From positions 699,013-763,012 of the forward strand of contig JAFQCG010000001.1 of NCBI GenBank assembly GCA_017416535.1: DNA of 64,000 nt, given 5' to 3'. The notes beneath the pieces were generated by a model. That model was not told the DNA's origin, did not search any database, and saw nothing but the letters and a program-made list of their open reading frames with translations. Both the position numbers and the translations under genes were made by a program. This document shows, piece after piece, positions 33,409-42,866 of the stretch; position 1 is the first letter of the stretch, and each line of letters starts with the position of its first letter. This DNA comes from Bacilli bacterium. GTDB taxonomy: Bacteria > Bacillota_I > Bacilli_A > RF39 > UBA660.

Positions 33409-34551
33409 TTATTCTCCTTTTCTCATTAAATTTCTATATTCTTTATTATTTAATTCATTTGGATCTTGATCTGTTAGAGAATAAATTGTAGTCGTGTAAA
33501 GTTCAAATTCTAACATAGGATCTTTTTCTCTATTAATTTTACTAATAATTGGAATTTCAACTTCTTTTTTTATTTTGTTTAAATATATTTGTCCTTGTTT
33601 AGAAAACCCTAATATTCTTAAATATGTTATATCTTTAAATTGTTTAGCTTTTTCTTTTGTGAAGTTACATAGAATATGTAGTAGCATTCTTGTTATTTTA
33701 TTATGAGTATATCTTTTGCTTTTTACTCTGTTGATTAGTTCTTCGTAAGATGTAGATTCTAAAATATGTTTTTTTAGAGAACTATCTAATCCTTCATCGA
33801 CTGTTTGATATATTGATAAATTATTTTCTGTAATTATTTTATATTTTAGTAATGGAAAATAATCTTCTATAAAATGAAGGTTATTTAGATGTTTTTTTGT
33901 GATTTCTGGTACAAAGTTTGTTACATCTTTATTTTTTCTTAAAGCATTTCTAATTGCTGATGCAGAAGAATGTTCTATTAAAGAATTATCATGATAGTCA
34001 GATGTTCTTTTTATTGTTTCAGGGATAATTTTATAATTATTTTGTTTTATTGTTTTTATATAACTTATACCTAATAGGTCATTTGGTGTTGTGATAACTT
34101 TTCCTGTTAGATCTTCTAAAGCAAGAGATAGTGCAGTAGGATAATTATTTCCAAACTTAGAATATATTTTGACTAATTTATCAAAGTCTTCATTATTAAT
34201 TTGAGCATCAGCTATAGCAGATAAATCTTCAATGTTATCTGATTCACTACCAAATATGACTCTTTCTACTTTAAGATGCTCTAAAATAGTAATTGCACCA
34301 TAACTAAAGTAATCGGCACTTTGTGTTGCGAAGGGGAATGGTAATTCTACGATTAGATCGATTCCTGCTTCTTTTGCAATTTCTGTTTTTTTCCATTTAT
34401 CTATAATTGATACGTCTCCACGTTCTGTAAAGTTACCATTCATTACCAGGATTATAGTATGATCTGGATATAATTCTTTTACTTTTTTTAGATGATATAG
34501 ATGACCATTATGGAATGGATTATATTCAGCAATTATTCCAACTGATTTCAT
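33409..34551 (-). CDS. tmcAL: tRNA(Met) cytidine acetate ligase (TmcAL, YlbM)
   Basis: 380 residues. The nucleotidyltransferase motif GIIAEYNPFHNGHLYHL is at the N-terminus, with MNGNFTERGDVSIIDKW and VELPFPFATQSADYFS next, all diagnostic of YlbM/TmcAL, which makes ac4C at the wobble base of elongator tRNA-Met from acetate and ATP. First gene of the tmcAL-gmk transcript, with AGAGGGA before the ATG. Confidence 0.93.
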   Translation of the reverse strand: MKSVGIIAEYNPFHNGHLYHLKKVKELYPDHTIILVMNGNFTERGDVSIIDKWKKTEIAKEAGIDLIVELPFPFATQSADYFSYGAITILEHLKVERVIFGSESDNIEDLSAIADAQINNEDFDKLVKIYSKFGNNYPTALSLALEDLTGKVITTPNDLLGISYIKTIKQNNYKIIPETIKRTSDYHDNSLIEHSSASAIRNALRKNKDVTNFVPEITKKHLNNLHFIEDYFPLLKYKIITENNLSIYQTVDEGLDSSLKKHILESTSYEELINRVKSKRYTHNKITRMLLHILCNFTKEKAKQFKDITYLRILGFSKQGQIYLNKIKKEVEIPIISKINREKDPMLEFELYTTTIYSLTDQDPNELNNKEYRNLMRKGE

Positions 34552-34626
34552 AATATCCCTCTTTTCTTTGAATGTATTTTAACATAATTTTTTTGTTTAT
34601 ACAATTATTTACTTTGGAGTATAACG

Positions 34627-34761
34627 TGATATAATTTATATGTATAGTATAAATAAAATGTAAAGTGAATATGATTTAAAAGAAGATATTTGTCAAGTTA
34701 TGTAGAATAGGTGTCTAGATTACTTGGATTTTTAAGTTATGAAGTAAATTTATGTTATAAT
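34627..34761 (+). promoter_or_regulatory. Two extended -10 promoters before murG
   Basis: TGATATAAT at 34627-34635 and TGTTATAAT at 34753-34761 lie 126 bases apart in the gap before murG. The proximal one gives a leader of about 16 bases. The distal one would give a leader of about 140 bases, in which I see no strong stem or reading frame. Confidence 0.5.
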
Positions 34762-34783
34762 AAGTTAACTGAGGTGAGACTTT

Positions 34784-35860
34784 TTGAGAGCAATTATTGT
34801 AGCAGGTGGAACTGGAGGACATATTTATCCAGCTCTTGCGATTATTAATAAAATTAAAGAAAAAGAACCTAAAAGTGAATTTTTATATATTGGGACAACT
34901 GATCGTATGGAGAAGGATATTGTTCCAAAACTTGGGATAGATTATGTAGGATTAGAAGTTGTAGGTTTAAATCGTAAAAATTTATTTAAAAATATAGATG
35001 TTTTTAAAAAATATAATAAAGCAGTAAATGATGCGAAAAAAGAAATAAAAAAATTTAATCCAGATGTAGTTATTGGTGTTGGTGGGTATATTACTTTACC
35101 TGTTTTAACTGCTGCGAATAAGTTGGGATATAAGACTGTTATTCATGAACAAAATTCTATACCTGGTCTTTCTAATAAGATGTTAGCGAGATTTGCGGAT
35201 TGTGTATGTGTTTCTTTACCTAATAGTTTGAAACTATTTAAAAATAAGAATGTTGTTTATACAGGGAATCCTAGAAGTGAAGAAATTATTGATGTAAAAA
35301 AGGTTACTAAAAAGAGTTTAGGGCTTGATAGTACTAAAAAATTAGTTGTTATTGTAATGGGATCATTAGGATCACAAACAATGACAAAGAAATTAAAAGA
35401 ATTAATACCAGGTTTTAAAAATAAGAATTATCAAGTAATTGTAGTTACTGGTAAGGGATATATTGATAATTATAAGGATGTTGAAACTCCTTCAAATGTT
35501 CAAATTGTTCCATTTTTAGATAATTTTATTAATGTATTAAAGGATACTGATTTAATAGTATCTAGAGCAGGAGCATCTACTATTGCGGAGATTACAGCAA
35601 TTGGATTACCTGCAATATTAGTTCCATCACCATATGTTACTCATAATCATCAATATATGAATGCGAAAGAGTTAGAAGATTTAGGGGCATGTGTTATTGT
35701 TTCTGAAGATGAGTTTGGTAAGGATAAATTAATTGGTGAAATTGATAAATTATTAAATGATAGTGAAAGCTATGTTAAAATGGCATCTGCAAGTAAGAAA
35801 TTAGGTGTTAGTGATTCGGCAACTAGAATTTATGATGAGGTTAGAAAGTTAATTGGGTGA
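34784..35860 (+). CDS. murG: UDP-GlcNAc:undecaprenyl-PP-MurNAc-pentapeptide GlcNAc transferase
   Basis: 358 residues from TTG 34784 behind GAGGTGAG. Makes lipid II on the inner face of the membrane. The first glycine-rich loop AGGTGGHIYPALAI is at the N-terminus, the second GVGGYITLPVLTA near 94, and the UDP-GlcNAc site in SRAGASTIAEI and ITAIGLPAILVPSP. First gene of a wall-and-division cluster; murB follows four bases after its TGA stop. Confidence 0.96.
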   Translation: MRAIIVAGGTGGHIYPALAIINKIKEKEPKSEFLYIGTTDRMEKDIVPKLGIDYVGLEVVGLNRKNLFKNIDVFKKYNKAVNDAKKEIKKFNPDVVIGVGGYITLPVLTAANKLGYKTVIHEQNSIPGLSNKMLARFADCVCVSLPNSLKLFKNKNVVYTGNPRSEEIIDVKKVTKKSLGLDSTKKLVVIVMGSLGSQTMTKKLKELIPGFKNKNYQVIVVTGKGYIDNYKDVETPSNVQIVPFLDNFINVLKDTDLIVSRAGASTIAEITAIGLPAILVPSPYVTHNHQYMNAKELEDLGACVIVSEDEFGKDKLIGEIDKLLNDSESYVKMASASKKLGVSDSATRIYDEVRKLIG

Positions 35861-35864
35861 AAAC

Positions 35865-36779
35865 ATGAAAAATGAATTATATGAATTAGTAGAACAATTA
35901 AATGTAGGTAGATGTGAAAAGGATGTACCATTAAGTAAACATACAACTTATAAAGTTGGTGGAAAAGCAAAGGTTATGGTTTATCCTAAAAGCGTTGATC
36001 ACCTAATTAAATTAATGAAATTTTTGAAAGCTCAAAAAATTAAACACAAAGTTTTAGGACTAGGCTCTAATGTATTGTTTAGTGATGATATTTACGATGG
36101 TGTAATTATTAGATTAAGTGAAATAGATCATATTGAGTTTTTTGGTAGAAATAAGATTAGAGTTGGAGCTGGCTATTCTTTAATGAAATTAAGTTTACTT
36201 GCTGCAAAAAAAGGATTGGCTGGGTTAGAGTTTGCATCTGGTATTCCTGGAACTGTCGGTGGAGCTGTCTTTATGAATGCCGGTGCTTATAAAAGTGATA
36301 TGGGTTATGTTGTTACTGAGGTTAAAGTATTAACACCAGAACTTAAAATTATTACTTTAGAAAATAAAGAAATGAATTTTCATTATAGAACTTCTTTCTT
36401 ACAGACTCATCCAGGATATATTTGTTTAGAAGCAGTTATAAAATTAACTAAAGGTGATAAGAATGCGCTAGATGAAGTAATTAAAGAAAGACGTCAAAGA
36501 AGAATGGAATCTCAACCATTAGAATATCCATCAGCGGGTTCTGTATTTAGAAATCCAGAAGGTATGTTTGCTGGAAAATTAATTGAAGATTTAGGACTTA
36601 AAGGTAAAACTATTGGTGGTGCTAAGGTTAGTGAAAAACATGCTAATTTTATTATTAATTTTAATAAAAAAGCAAAGGGTAGTGATATTAAGAAATTAAT
36701 TGAACTTGTCCATGATAAAGTATTAGAAGAATATAATGTAGATATGAAAATAGAACAAGAATTTGTTAATTGGGAGTAA
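35865..36779 (+). CDS. murB: UDP-N-acetylenolpyruvoylglucosamine reductase
   Basis: 304 residues from ATG 35865; its ribosome-binding site GGGTGA overlaps the murG stop. FAD-dependent reduction to UDP-MurNAc. Type II MurB features: KHTTYKVGGKA near the N-terminus, GLGSNVLFSD, GLEFASGIPGTVGGAVFMNAG split across the FAD site, SAGSVFRNPEG with the catalytic Ser, and C-terminal HANFIIN. Confidence 0.96.
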   Translation: MKNELYELVEQLNVGRCEKDVPLSKHTTYKVGGKAKVMVYPKSVDHLIKLMKFLKAQKIKHKVLGLGSNVLFSDDIYDGVIIRLSEIDHIEFFGRNKIRVGAGYSLMKLSLLAAKKGLAGLEFASGIPGTVGGAVFMNAGAYKSDMGYVVTEVKVLTPELKIITLENKEMNFHYRTSFLQTHPGYICLEAVIKLTKGDKNALDEVIKERRQRRMESQPLEYPSAGSVFRNPEGMFAGKLIEDLGLKGKTIGGAKVSEKHANFIINFNKKAKGSDIKKLIELVHDKVLEEYNVDMKIEQEFVNWE

Positions 36780-36787
36780 TAAGGGAT

Positions 36788-37477
36788 ATGGCAAAAAAAA
36801 TAGTTAAAAAGAAAAAACTAAAGATATTTAATTTATTTTTAATATTAATAGTCACTTTTGGACTATTTTTTGGCGTATATGTATATTTGAAATTACCAAT
36901 TAAAAATTTAGTTGTAAAAGGGAATAGTTATTTAAATGATGATTATATTTTGAGTTTATCTGGTTTAAAAAAATATCCTAGTTTTTGGTTAACTAGTATG
37001 AATAAGAGTGAAAAGAAATTAAAGAAATCTAACTATATAGTTAATGCAAAAATAAAAAGAGGTTTCAAAAGAGTTATTACTATTGAGGTAGAAGAAAATA
37101 TTGCTTTATTTTCTAAAGAAAATGAAAATGGAAAAATAGTTTTTTCTAATGGTGAAGAACTTAATGTTAATGATAACTTTAGTTTTAGAGTACCGAGACT
37201 TATGAATTATGTTCCTGGTGATCAATATAAAGATTTTGTTAAGGGAATGAAAATAATTAAGTCTGATATCTTACAAAAAATATCTGATATAGAGTATGTT
37301 CCTAATGATATTGATAAAGAAAGATTTTTACTTTATATGGATGATGGAAATGTAGTTTATTTAACATTAACTAAGTTTAAAATGATAAACTATTATAATG
37401 ATGTGTTAGAACAATTAGAAGATAAACATGGTATATTATATTTAGATAATGGAAACCATTTCCAGATAAAGGAGTAG
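36788..37477 (+). CDS. divIB: Cell division protein DivIB/FtsQ
   Basis: 229 residues from ATG 36788 after AAGGG; a TTG at 36770 inside murB is less likely. A basic cytoplasmic N-terminus and one membrane helix (LFLILIVTFGLFFGVYVYL) lead into a POTRA domain (IKNLVVKGNSYLNDDYILSL) and the beta domain. The protein is short but complete. It forms the divisome complex with DivIC and FtsL. Place after murB matches Bacilli dcw clusters. Confidence 0.88.
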   Translation: MAKKIVKKKKLKIFNLFLILIVTFGLFFGVYVYLKLPIKNLVVKGNSYLNDDYILSLSGLKKYPSFWLTSMNKSEKKLKKSNYIVNAKIKRGFKRVITIEVEENIALFSKENENGKIVFSNGEELNVNDNFSFRVPRLMNYVPGDQYKDFVKGMKIIKSDILQKISDIEYVPNDIDKERFLLYMDDGNVVYLTLTKFKMINYYNDVLEQLEDKHGILYLDNGNHFQIKE

Positions 37478-37480
37478 AAT

Positions 37481-38854
37481 ATGAACTTGCAAACACTTAT
37501 AAAGAAGAATATTAAATATGTAGTTTTATTTATACTTTTCTTTTTGTGTTTGCAATTTTTTTATGTAAATTTTTCGGCAGATCAAATGTATAATTATGGT
37601 TTTTCATATGCTGTTTCTTTGGGGGAAATTCCTTATAGAGATTTTAATATGATTATTCCACCAGTTGGGGCTTTGATTTATTCGCTTCCTTTTTTATTAT
37701 TTGGATCTAATTTAATTGTTTTTAATTTATATCAAGCGCTTTTATTATGTATTCTTTTTTATTTTTTGTTTAAATTATTTAAAGAAAAAACTTGGATAAT
37801 ATTAATTATTTTAATGTTGACGTTACCAATACCTTTTATTCATGTCTTATTTCAAGGATATAATTTTTTACTTGTTTTAGAATTTGTTATTTTGATGTAT
37901 TCACTTAAAGAAAAGAAAAGTGATTATTTAATTGGTTTTTTACTTGGAGTATTTTGTTTAACTAAGCAGACTGTTGGTGTACTTATGTGTATTCCTAGTA
38001 TTTTATATTTATTTAAAGATTATAAGAAAACACTTAAAAGATTTTTAGGATTTTTAATACCTTGTTTTATATTTTTAATATATTTGTTATTAACAAAATC
38101 TTTTAGACAATTTTTTGATTTATGTTTGTTTGGAATGTTTGATTTTACAACTAAGAATTCTGGGTTTTTAAGAATATTAAGTGATTTTAATTTTTATATA
38201 TTTGTACTGGAAATAGTTTTTTTAGTTTATTTAATTATTAAATATAGAAAGAATGATAAGTATATTAAAAACTTGATTTATTTATTGTTGTTTTCTTCTA
38301 TTTCAATTCCATTGTTTGATTATATTCATGTTTCATATTTTAGTTTTATATTTATGTTTGTTTTGGTTGATATGATTAAGATAAAGAATAAGAAAATTGC
38401 TTTTAATTCATATTTATTTGCAACTTCTTTTGCGATTATTTGGTTTTTATTTATATTTGGGTTTAAATTACCTAATATTGTTTATATAAATAATTATGGC
38501 TATAGTGTTATGCCAAAAAAGGAATATAAGGAAATAACTACTATTAGTGAATATATAACTAAAAATAAGAATTCTATTGTACTTTCAGATAGGGCATATT
38601 TAGTTAAGTTTGCAGCTGAAGAAAAACTTACTTATTATGATTTGTTGAATTATGGTAATCATGGTTATAAAGGTACAGATAAATTAATTAATATGATAAA
38701 AGATGAAAAAGATAAATATATTTTAATTAATATGGATGATTATGAAAGAGTGGATGTAGGTCAACAAACAAATAAAGATGTAATGAAGTTTGTTATTGAT
38801 AATTATGAAAAAGTGTCAGAACTTGAAATGTATAATATTTATTATAAGGAGTGA
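37481..38854 (+). CDS. GT-C-like multi-pass membrane protein, first of three paralogs
   Basis: 457 residues with about ten membrane helices. After the first helix comes an outside loop with Asp in ADQMYNYGFSYA, then G-E-I-PYRDFNMIIPP, a pattern of the GT-C/PMT_2 (GT39-like) glycosyltransferases that use polyprenyl-phosphate sugars. The central FFDLCLFGMFDF and the C-terminal YYDLLNYGNHGYKG are shared with the next two genes. The start, ATG 37481, has its AAGGAG in the end of divIB. The glycosyltransferase call rests on topology and the loop-1 pattern; acceptor and sugar are unknown. Confidence 0.6.
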   Translation: MNLQTLIKKNIKYVVLFILFFLCLQFFYVNFSADQMYNYGFSYAVSLGEIPYRDFNMIIPPVGALIYSLPFLLFGSNLIVFNLYQALLLCILFYFLFKLFKEKTWIILIILMLTLPIPFIHVLFQGYNFLLVLEFVILMYSLKEKKSDYLIGFLLGVFCLTKQTVGVLMCIPSILYLFKDYKKTLKRFLGFLIPCFIFLIYLLLTKSFRQFFDLCLFGMFDFTTKNSGFLRILSDFNFYIFVLEIVFLVYLIIKYRKNDKYIKNLIYLLLFSSISIPLFDYIHVSYFSFIFMFVLVDMIKIKNKKIAFNSYLFATSFAIIWFLFIFGFKLPNIVYINNYGYSVMPKKEYKEITTISEYITKNKNSIVLSDRAYLVKFAAEEKLTYYDLLNYGNHGYKGTDKLINMIKDEKDKYILINMDDYERVDVGQQTNKDVMKFVIDNYEKVSELEMYNIYYKE

Positions 38855-38859
38855 TTGTT

Positions 38860-40209
38860 TTGAAAAAGTATTTAAAAAATATTTGTATTTTTTTACTTGT
38901 TTTTATTGCTTCTTTTTTAGCAATTCATATACTAGGATTTGCTAATGGATATGGTGATCCTATTAATAGTTATGGATTTGCAAAAGCTATTAGTATGGGA
39001 CAAGTTCCTTATTTGGAATTTAATACTATTTCAACTCCTTTATATGCAATATATCAATCATTATTCTTACATATATATGATGATTTTATAATGATTAATA
39101 TTTCTCAAGCTTTAATAACTGCGGCATCAATTGTTTTAATTTATAAATTATTTGGAAAGAAGAGTTTGTTATTACTTTTAATAGTTTCGATATTTCAATT
39201 TAGAAATATGATTCCAACTTATAATTCATTTAGTTTATTTTTTGTTATTTTGCTTATGTACATGGAAAAAAAACATTCTAATAAAGATTTTTTGATTGGT
39301 ATAATTATTGCTTTAGGTATTATGGCTAAACAGACTGTAGGATGTTTTATGATTATTCCTTCAATTATTTTATATCATAAGAAATTAAAGAAATTAGGAA
39401 TGAGATTTTTAGGATTTTTAATTCCTTGTTTTGTCTTTTTAATTTATTTACTTGTAAATGGTGCATTATATAAATTCTTTGATTTATGTTTATTTGGAAT
39501 GTTTGATTTTTTAAATAATAATGGAGTAGGTGGAGGTCATATTAATACTTTTTGGATTATTATTTCTTTAATTACCTTTATTATTGGAATTATTTTGATA
39601 TTTAAAAATAAAAAAGAAACAAATAATTATTATTTAATTTGGGGGATTTTGTTTGCTTTTCCATTATTTGATATTACACATGTATGTTTTTGGTTAACTT
39701 GTTTTGTGATGATGATTATGCCTTTTTTAAAGAAAAATACTAATGTTATATTAACTATATCTATAGCAGTTGCGATTACTTATACTATTTTATATTCTTT
39801 CTTTTGGACATTTAAATTGGATTTGTGTATATCTAAGGATTTTAATCATTTTAAACATAATTTACATAGAAAAGTAACATACGATAATATTATTAAAATG
39901 AATAATTATGTTAATACATATGATAATCCTATTGTAGTTGGATATTTTTCTATGACACATACTATAATGAATGACAGAAAGTTAAGTTATTTTGATATTT
40001 TATATGATGGGAATTATGGGTATAATGGTATTAAGAAAATGAAGAAAATGATAAGTAAAATGCATGATCAAATATTTGTAGTTTCAATGAATGATTATAA
40101 TAATGATGATGAGTTTTCTCAATTTTCTAAAGAATTAGCAGATTACATAATGGATAATAGTAAAAAAATAGATTCTAATTATGGATTTGATGTTTATTAT
40201 AAGGAGTGA
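38860..40209 (+). CDS. GT-C-like membrane protein, second paralog
   Basis: 449 residues. The start is TTG 38860, eight bases after AAGGAG (38846-38851), which itself overlaps the stop of the first paralog; the GTG at 38851 is inside that site. It shares with paralog 1 the loop Asp (GDPINSYGFAKA), PYLEFNTISTP, KQTVG, FFDLCLFGMFDF and YFDILYDGNYGYNG. The acidic residue of the second loop motif is Glu instead of Asp. Identity looks moderate, so the duplication is old. Confidence 0.58.
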   Translation: MKKYLKNICIFLLVFIASFLAIHILGFANGYGDPINSYGFAKAISMGQVPYLEFNTISTPLYAIYQSLFLHIYDDFIMINISQALITAASIVLIYKLFGKKSLLLLLIVSIFQFRNMIPTYNSFSLFFVILLMYMEKKHSNKDFLIGIIIALGIMAKQTVGCFMIIPSIILYHKKLKKLGMRFLGFLIPCFVFLIYLLVNGALYKFFDLCLFGMFDFLNNNGVGGGHINTFWIIISLITFIIGIILIFKNKKETNNYYLIWGILFAFPLFDITHVCFWLTCFVMMIMPFLKKNTNVILTISIAVAITYTILYSFFWTFKLDLCISKDFNHFKHNLHRKVTYDNIIKMNNYVNTYDNPIVVGYFSMTHTIMNDRKLSYFDILYDGNYGYNGIKKMKKMISKMHDQIFVVSMNDYNNDDEFSQFSKELADYIMDNSKKIDSNYGFDVYYKE

Positions 40210-40213
40210 TTTA

Positions 40214-41554
40214 ATGAAAAAATATAAAGGTTTTATTAAATATATATTTATATTTTGCTTATCTTTAATATTTTTAAATTTCATTCCTTTTGATTTGGAT
40301 GAAATTTGGAATTATGGTTTTATGCATAGTATTTATAATGGTTTAAATCCTTATAAAGATTTTAATATGGTTATAACACCATTTTTTCCTTTTTTATATT
40401 CGTTACCATTTTATATATTTGGATCTAATTTATTAGTTGTTAATGTATGTCAGTCGATACTTATTACATTAGTTTATTTTGTATTAGAAAAGTTATTTGG
40501 TAAGAATGCAAATATATTATTAATAATTTTATTTTTTAATTATGATATGCTTTATGCTAGTTATAATTTCTTTATATTTTTCTTGTTTTTACTTCTTTTA
40601 TGGATGGAGAAAAATGAACTTAATGATTATTTAATTGGTATTGTAATTGGACTTGCTGTACTTACAAAACAAAGTATTGGTGGATGTTTAGCTTTAGTTT
40701 CTTTATTTTACTTATTTAAAAATTATAAGAAGTTTTTTAAAAGAGTTTGTGGGGCAATGATTCCAACGATAATATTTATTATATATATGTTTATAAATAA
40801 CTGTTATAATGAGTTTTTTGATTTATGTATAATGGGAATGTTTGATTTTGGAAAAGAAAATTATATCGGAAATATTTATGTATTATTTTTATTCTTTGTA
40901 TGTTTAGGATTGATTATATATGCAATTTTTAAAGATAAAAAGAATATTAATAATTATTATATTTTAGCATTTTCATCTATAGCTATTCCAATGTTTGATT
41001 TCTTTCATTTTAAGTTTTTCTTACTAGGATTAATATTTATTTGGATAGGAAAATTAAATATTAAAAAGATTGATTTAGATTTACTTATGTATGGATGTTT
41101 AAGTGGTTTAGTCATTATTAATATGATATCTTCAATTGATGGTAGTTTTACTTATCCTAATGATATTAAACACTTTGAATTTAGATATATATCTGATAAG
41201 CATATTAAGGAAACAAAAGATGTTAGTAAAGCTTTATTAAAGTACAAAGATAAGAATGTTATATTGTTGTTTGAACAAAGTTATTACTATAAGATTTTAA
41301 ATGATATTCCAATTAATTATTTTGATTTGATTAATACAGGTAATTGGGGATTTGATGGTTCTAAGAAGTTATATAATAAATTAGAAGAAAATAAGAAAAG
41401 TATTTTTGTTATTAATAGATATTCTTATGTGGGGACTAATCAATCTGATAAAACAGCTTTAAATTATGTTTTAGATAATGGGACTAAAATAGATGAAATA
41501 TATAATTTTGAATTTTATATTATTGAGGATGAGAATACTAACAAAAGTTCTTAA
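40214..41554 (+). CDS. GT-C-like membrane protein, third paralog
   Basis: 446 residues from ATG 40214, ten bases after AAGGAG (40201-40206) that overlaps the stop of paralog 2; an earlier in-frame ATG at 40181 lies in the upstream gene. Shared landmarks: loop Asp in DLDEIWNYGFMHS, PYKDFNMVITP, KQSIGG, FFDLCIMGMFDF and YFDLINTGNWGFDG. Same topology as its neighbours. It ends 62 bases before ftsA, which seems to have its own promoter. Function as for the other paralogs. Confidence 0.58.
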   Translation: MKKYKGFIKYIFIFCLSLIFLNFIPFDLDEIWNYGFMHSIYNGLNPYKDFNMVITPFFPFLYSLPFYIFGSNLLVVNVCQSILITLVYFVLEKLFGKNANILLIILFFNYDMLYASYNFFIFFLFLLLLWMEKNELNDYLIGIVIGLAVLTKQSIGGCLALVSLFYLFKNYKKFFKRVCGAMIPTIIFIIYMFINNCYNEFFDLCIMGMFDFGKENYIGNIYVLFLFFVCLGLIIYAIFKDKKNINNYYILAFSSIAIPMFDFFHFKFFLLGLIFIWIGKLNIKKIDLDLLMYGCLSGLVIINMISSIDGSFTYPNDIKHFEFRYISDKHIKETKDVSKALLKYKDKNVILLFEQSYYYKILNDIPINYFDLINTGNWGFDGSKKLYNKLEENKKSIFVINRYSYVGTNQSDKTALNYVLDNGTKIDEIYNFEFYIIEDENTNKSS

Positions 41555-41582
41555 AATACTTTCATAAAATTTAAATTTATAG

Positions 41583-41588
41583 TATAAT
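41583..41588 (+). promoter_or_regulatory. Possible ftsA promoter (-10)
   Basis: TATAAT at 41583-41588, 28 bases before ftsA, with a weak TTTCAT about 17 bases upstream. It would let ftsA-ftsZ be expressed apart from the membrane genes. Confidence 0.45.
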
Positions 41589-41615
41589 TGTTTTTAAGAA
41601 TAGGAGATGCATTTG

Positions 41616-42854
41616 ATGAGTAATATTTATACTGGAATCGAACTTGGAACTAGTAGTATAAAGATTGTTGTATTAGAGAAAACTGATGATCAATACCATG
41701 TTTTAGCGTCTGTTAGTAGTGCGTCTTCTGGTATTAAGAATGGTCAAGTTGTTGATATGAAACAAGCTATTGTTTCTATTAAAGAGGCTTTAAAACAAGT
41801 GGATGAAATGTTAGGAGTTAAGATTACTAAAGTAGTTGCTTGTGTTCCTCCAACAGATTGTCGTATGGATATTGTTGTTGGAAGTAGTAATGTTGAAGAT
41901 ACTAAATGTATTACAGGAGAAGATATATGTAGTGCATTGAGTGATGCTTTAAGAGGTCAAGATTTTGAAGAATATGAATTGATTACAGCAACACCTATTA
42001 GTTTTAAAGTAGATGGAAAAGAAAATATAAAGGATCCTAAAGGTATGAGTGGAGATGTATTAGAAACAAGAGTGGTTATTAGTACACTTCCTAAAGAGGG
42101 ATTATATAGAATACTTGAAGTGTTAAAGTTAAGTGGAGTTGAAACTGTAGATATAGCATTTACTTCTACAGGAGATTACTATGCTATTAAGAATGATAAA
42201 TATGATGAGATAGTAGGAGCAATTATTAATATTGGTGAGACATCTACTAATATTTCTGTATTTAATAAAGGAATTCAAATAAAACATGCAATTATTCCGG
42301 TTGGAAGTTATAATGTTGATAGAGATATTGCTTATATTTTTAAGATTGAAAATAGTGAAGCAAGAAAGTTAAAAGAGACTTTTGCAGTTAGTTTAAATAG
42401 TTATGCTGATAATAATGATGTAGTTGAAGTTAAGGATATTTATGGTGAAAAGAAGTTGCTTTCACAAGTTGGTGTATCTAAAATAGTAGAGGCAAGACTT
42501 AGAGAAATACTAAAGTTTGCTAAAAATGAAATAAAAAACTTAACAAATAGAGAAATACGTTATATAATTATTACAGGTGGTTTAAGTGAACTTGCCGGAT
42601 TTTCGTATTTAATAGAAGAAGAGTTCGGAAGTTTAGCTAAAGTTTGCAATATTTCGACAATGGGAATTAGACATAATAAATACAGTAGTACTTTAGGTAT
42701 TGTTAAATATTTTGATGATAAACTATCTTTAAGAGGAAAAAGCTATAATATGCTAAATAATGAAGATATTGAAAGTTTAATTTCAACAGGACAAAGACTA
42801 ACAAATAATGATAATATTATTAGCAAAGTGTTTGGGCATTTTTTTGATAATTAA
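41616..42854 (+). CDS. ftsA: Cell division protein FtsA
   Basis: 412 residues from ATG 41616, nine bases after GGAG. Actin-like ATPase that tethers FtsZ to the membrane. Phosphate-1 motif IELGTSSIKIVVLE at the N-terminus, the SHS2 1C domain following (KITKVVACVPPTDCRM), connect/phosphate-2 region GAIINIGETSTNISVF and adenosine motif IIITGGLSELAGF. The C-terminal part (ISKVFGHFFDN) is the amphipathic membrane-targeting helix. ftsZ follows after 12 bases. Confidence 0.95.
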   Translation: MSNIYTGIELGTSSIKIVVLEKTDDQYHVLASVSSASSGIKNGQVVDMKQAIVSIKEALKQVDEMLGVKITKVVACVPPTDCRMDIVVGSSNVEDTKCITGEDICSALSDALRGQDFEEYELITATPISFKVDGKENIKDPKGMSGDVLETRVVISTLPKEGLYRILEVLKLSGVETVDIAFTSTGDYYAIKNDKYDEIVGAIINIGETSTNISVFNKGIQIKHAIIPVGSYNVDRDIAYIFKIENSEARKLKETFAVSLNSYADNNDVVEVKDIYGEKKLLSQVGVSKIVEARLREILKFAKNEIKNLTNREIRYIIITGGLSELAGFSYLIEEEFGSLAKVCNISTMGIRHNKYSSTLGIVKYFDDKLSLRGKSYNMLNNEDIESLISTGQRLTNNDNIISKVFGHFFDN

Positions 42855-42866
42855 GGAGGACGAGGT

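Noticed and set aside
34636-34752. Small RNA or leader peptide before murG
   Set aside because: No frame longer than a few codons with a ribosome-binding site and no strong hairpin or terminator could be found in this stretch.
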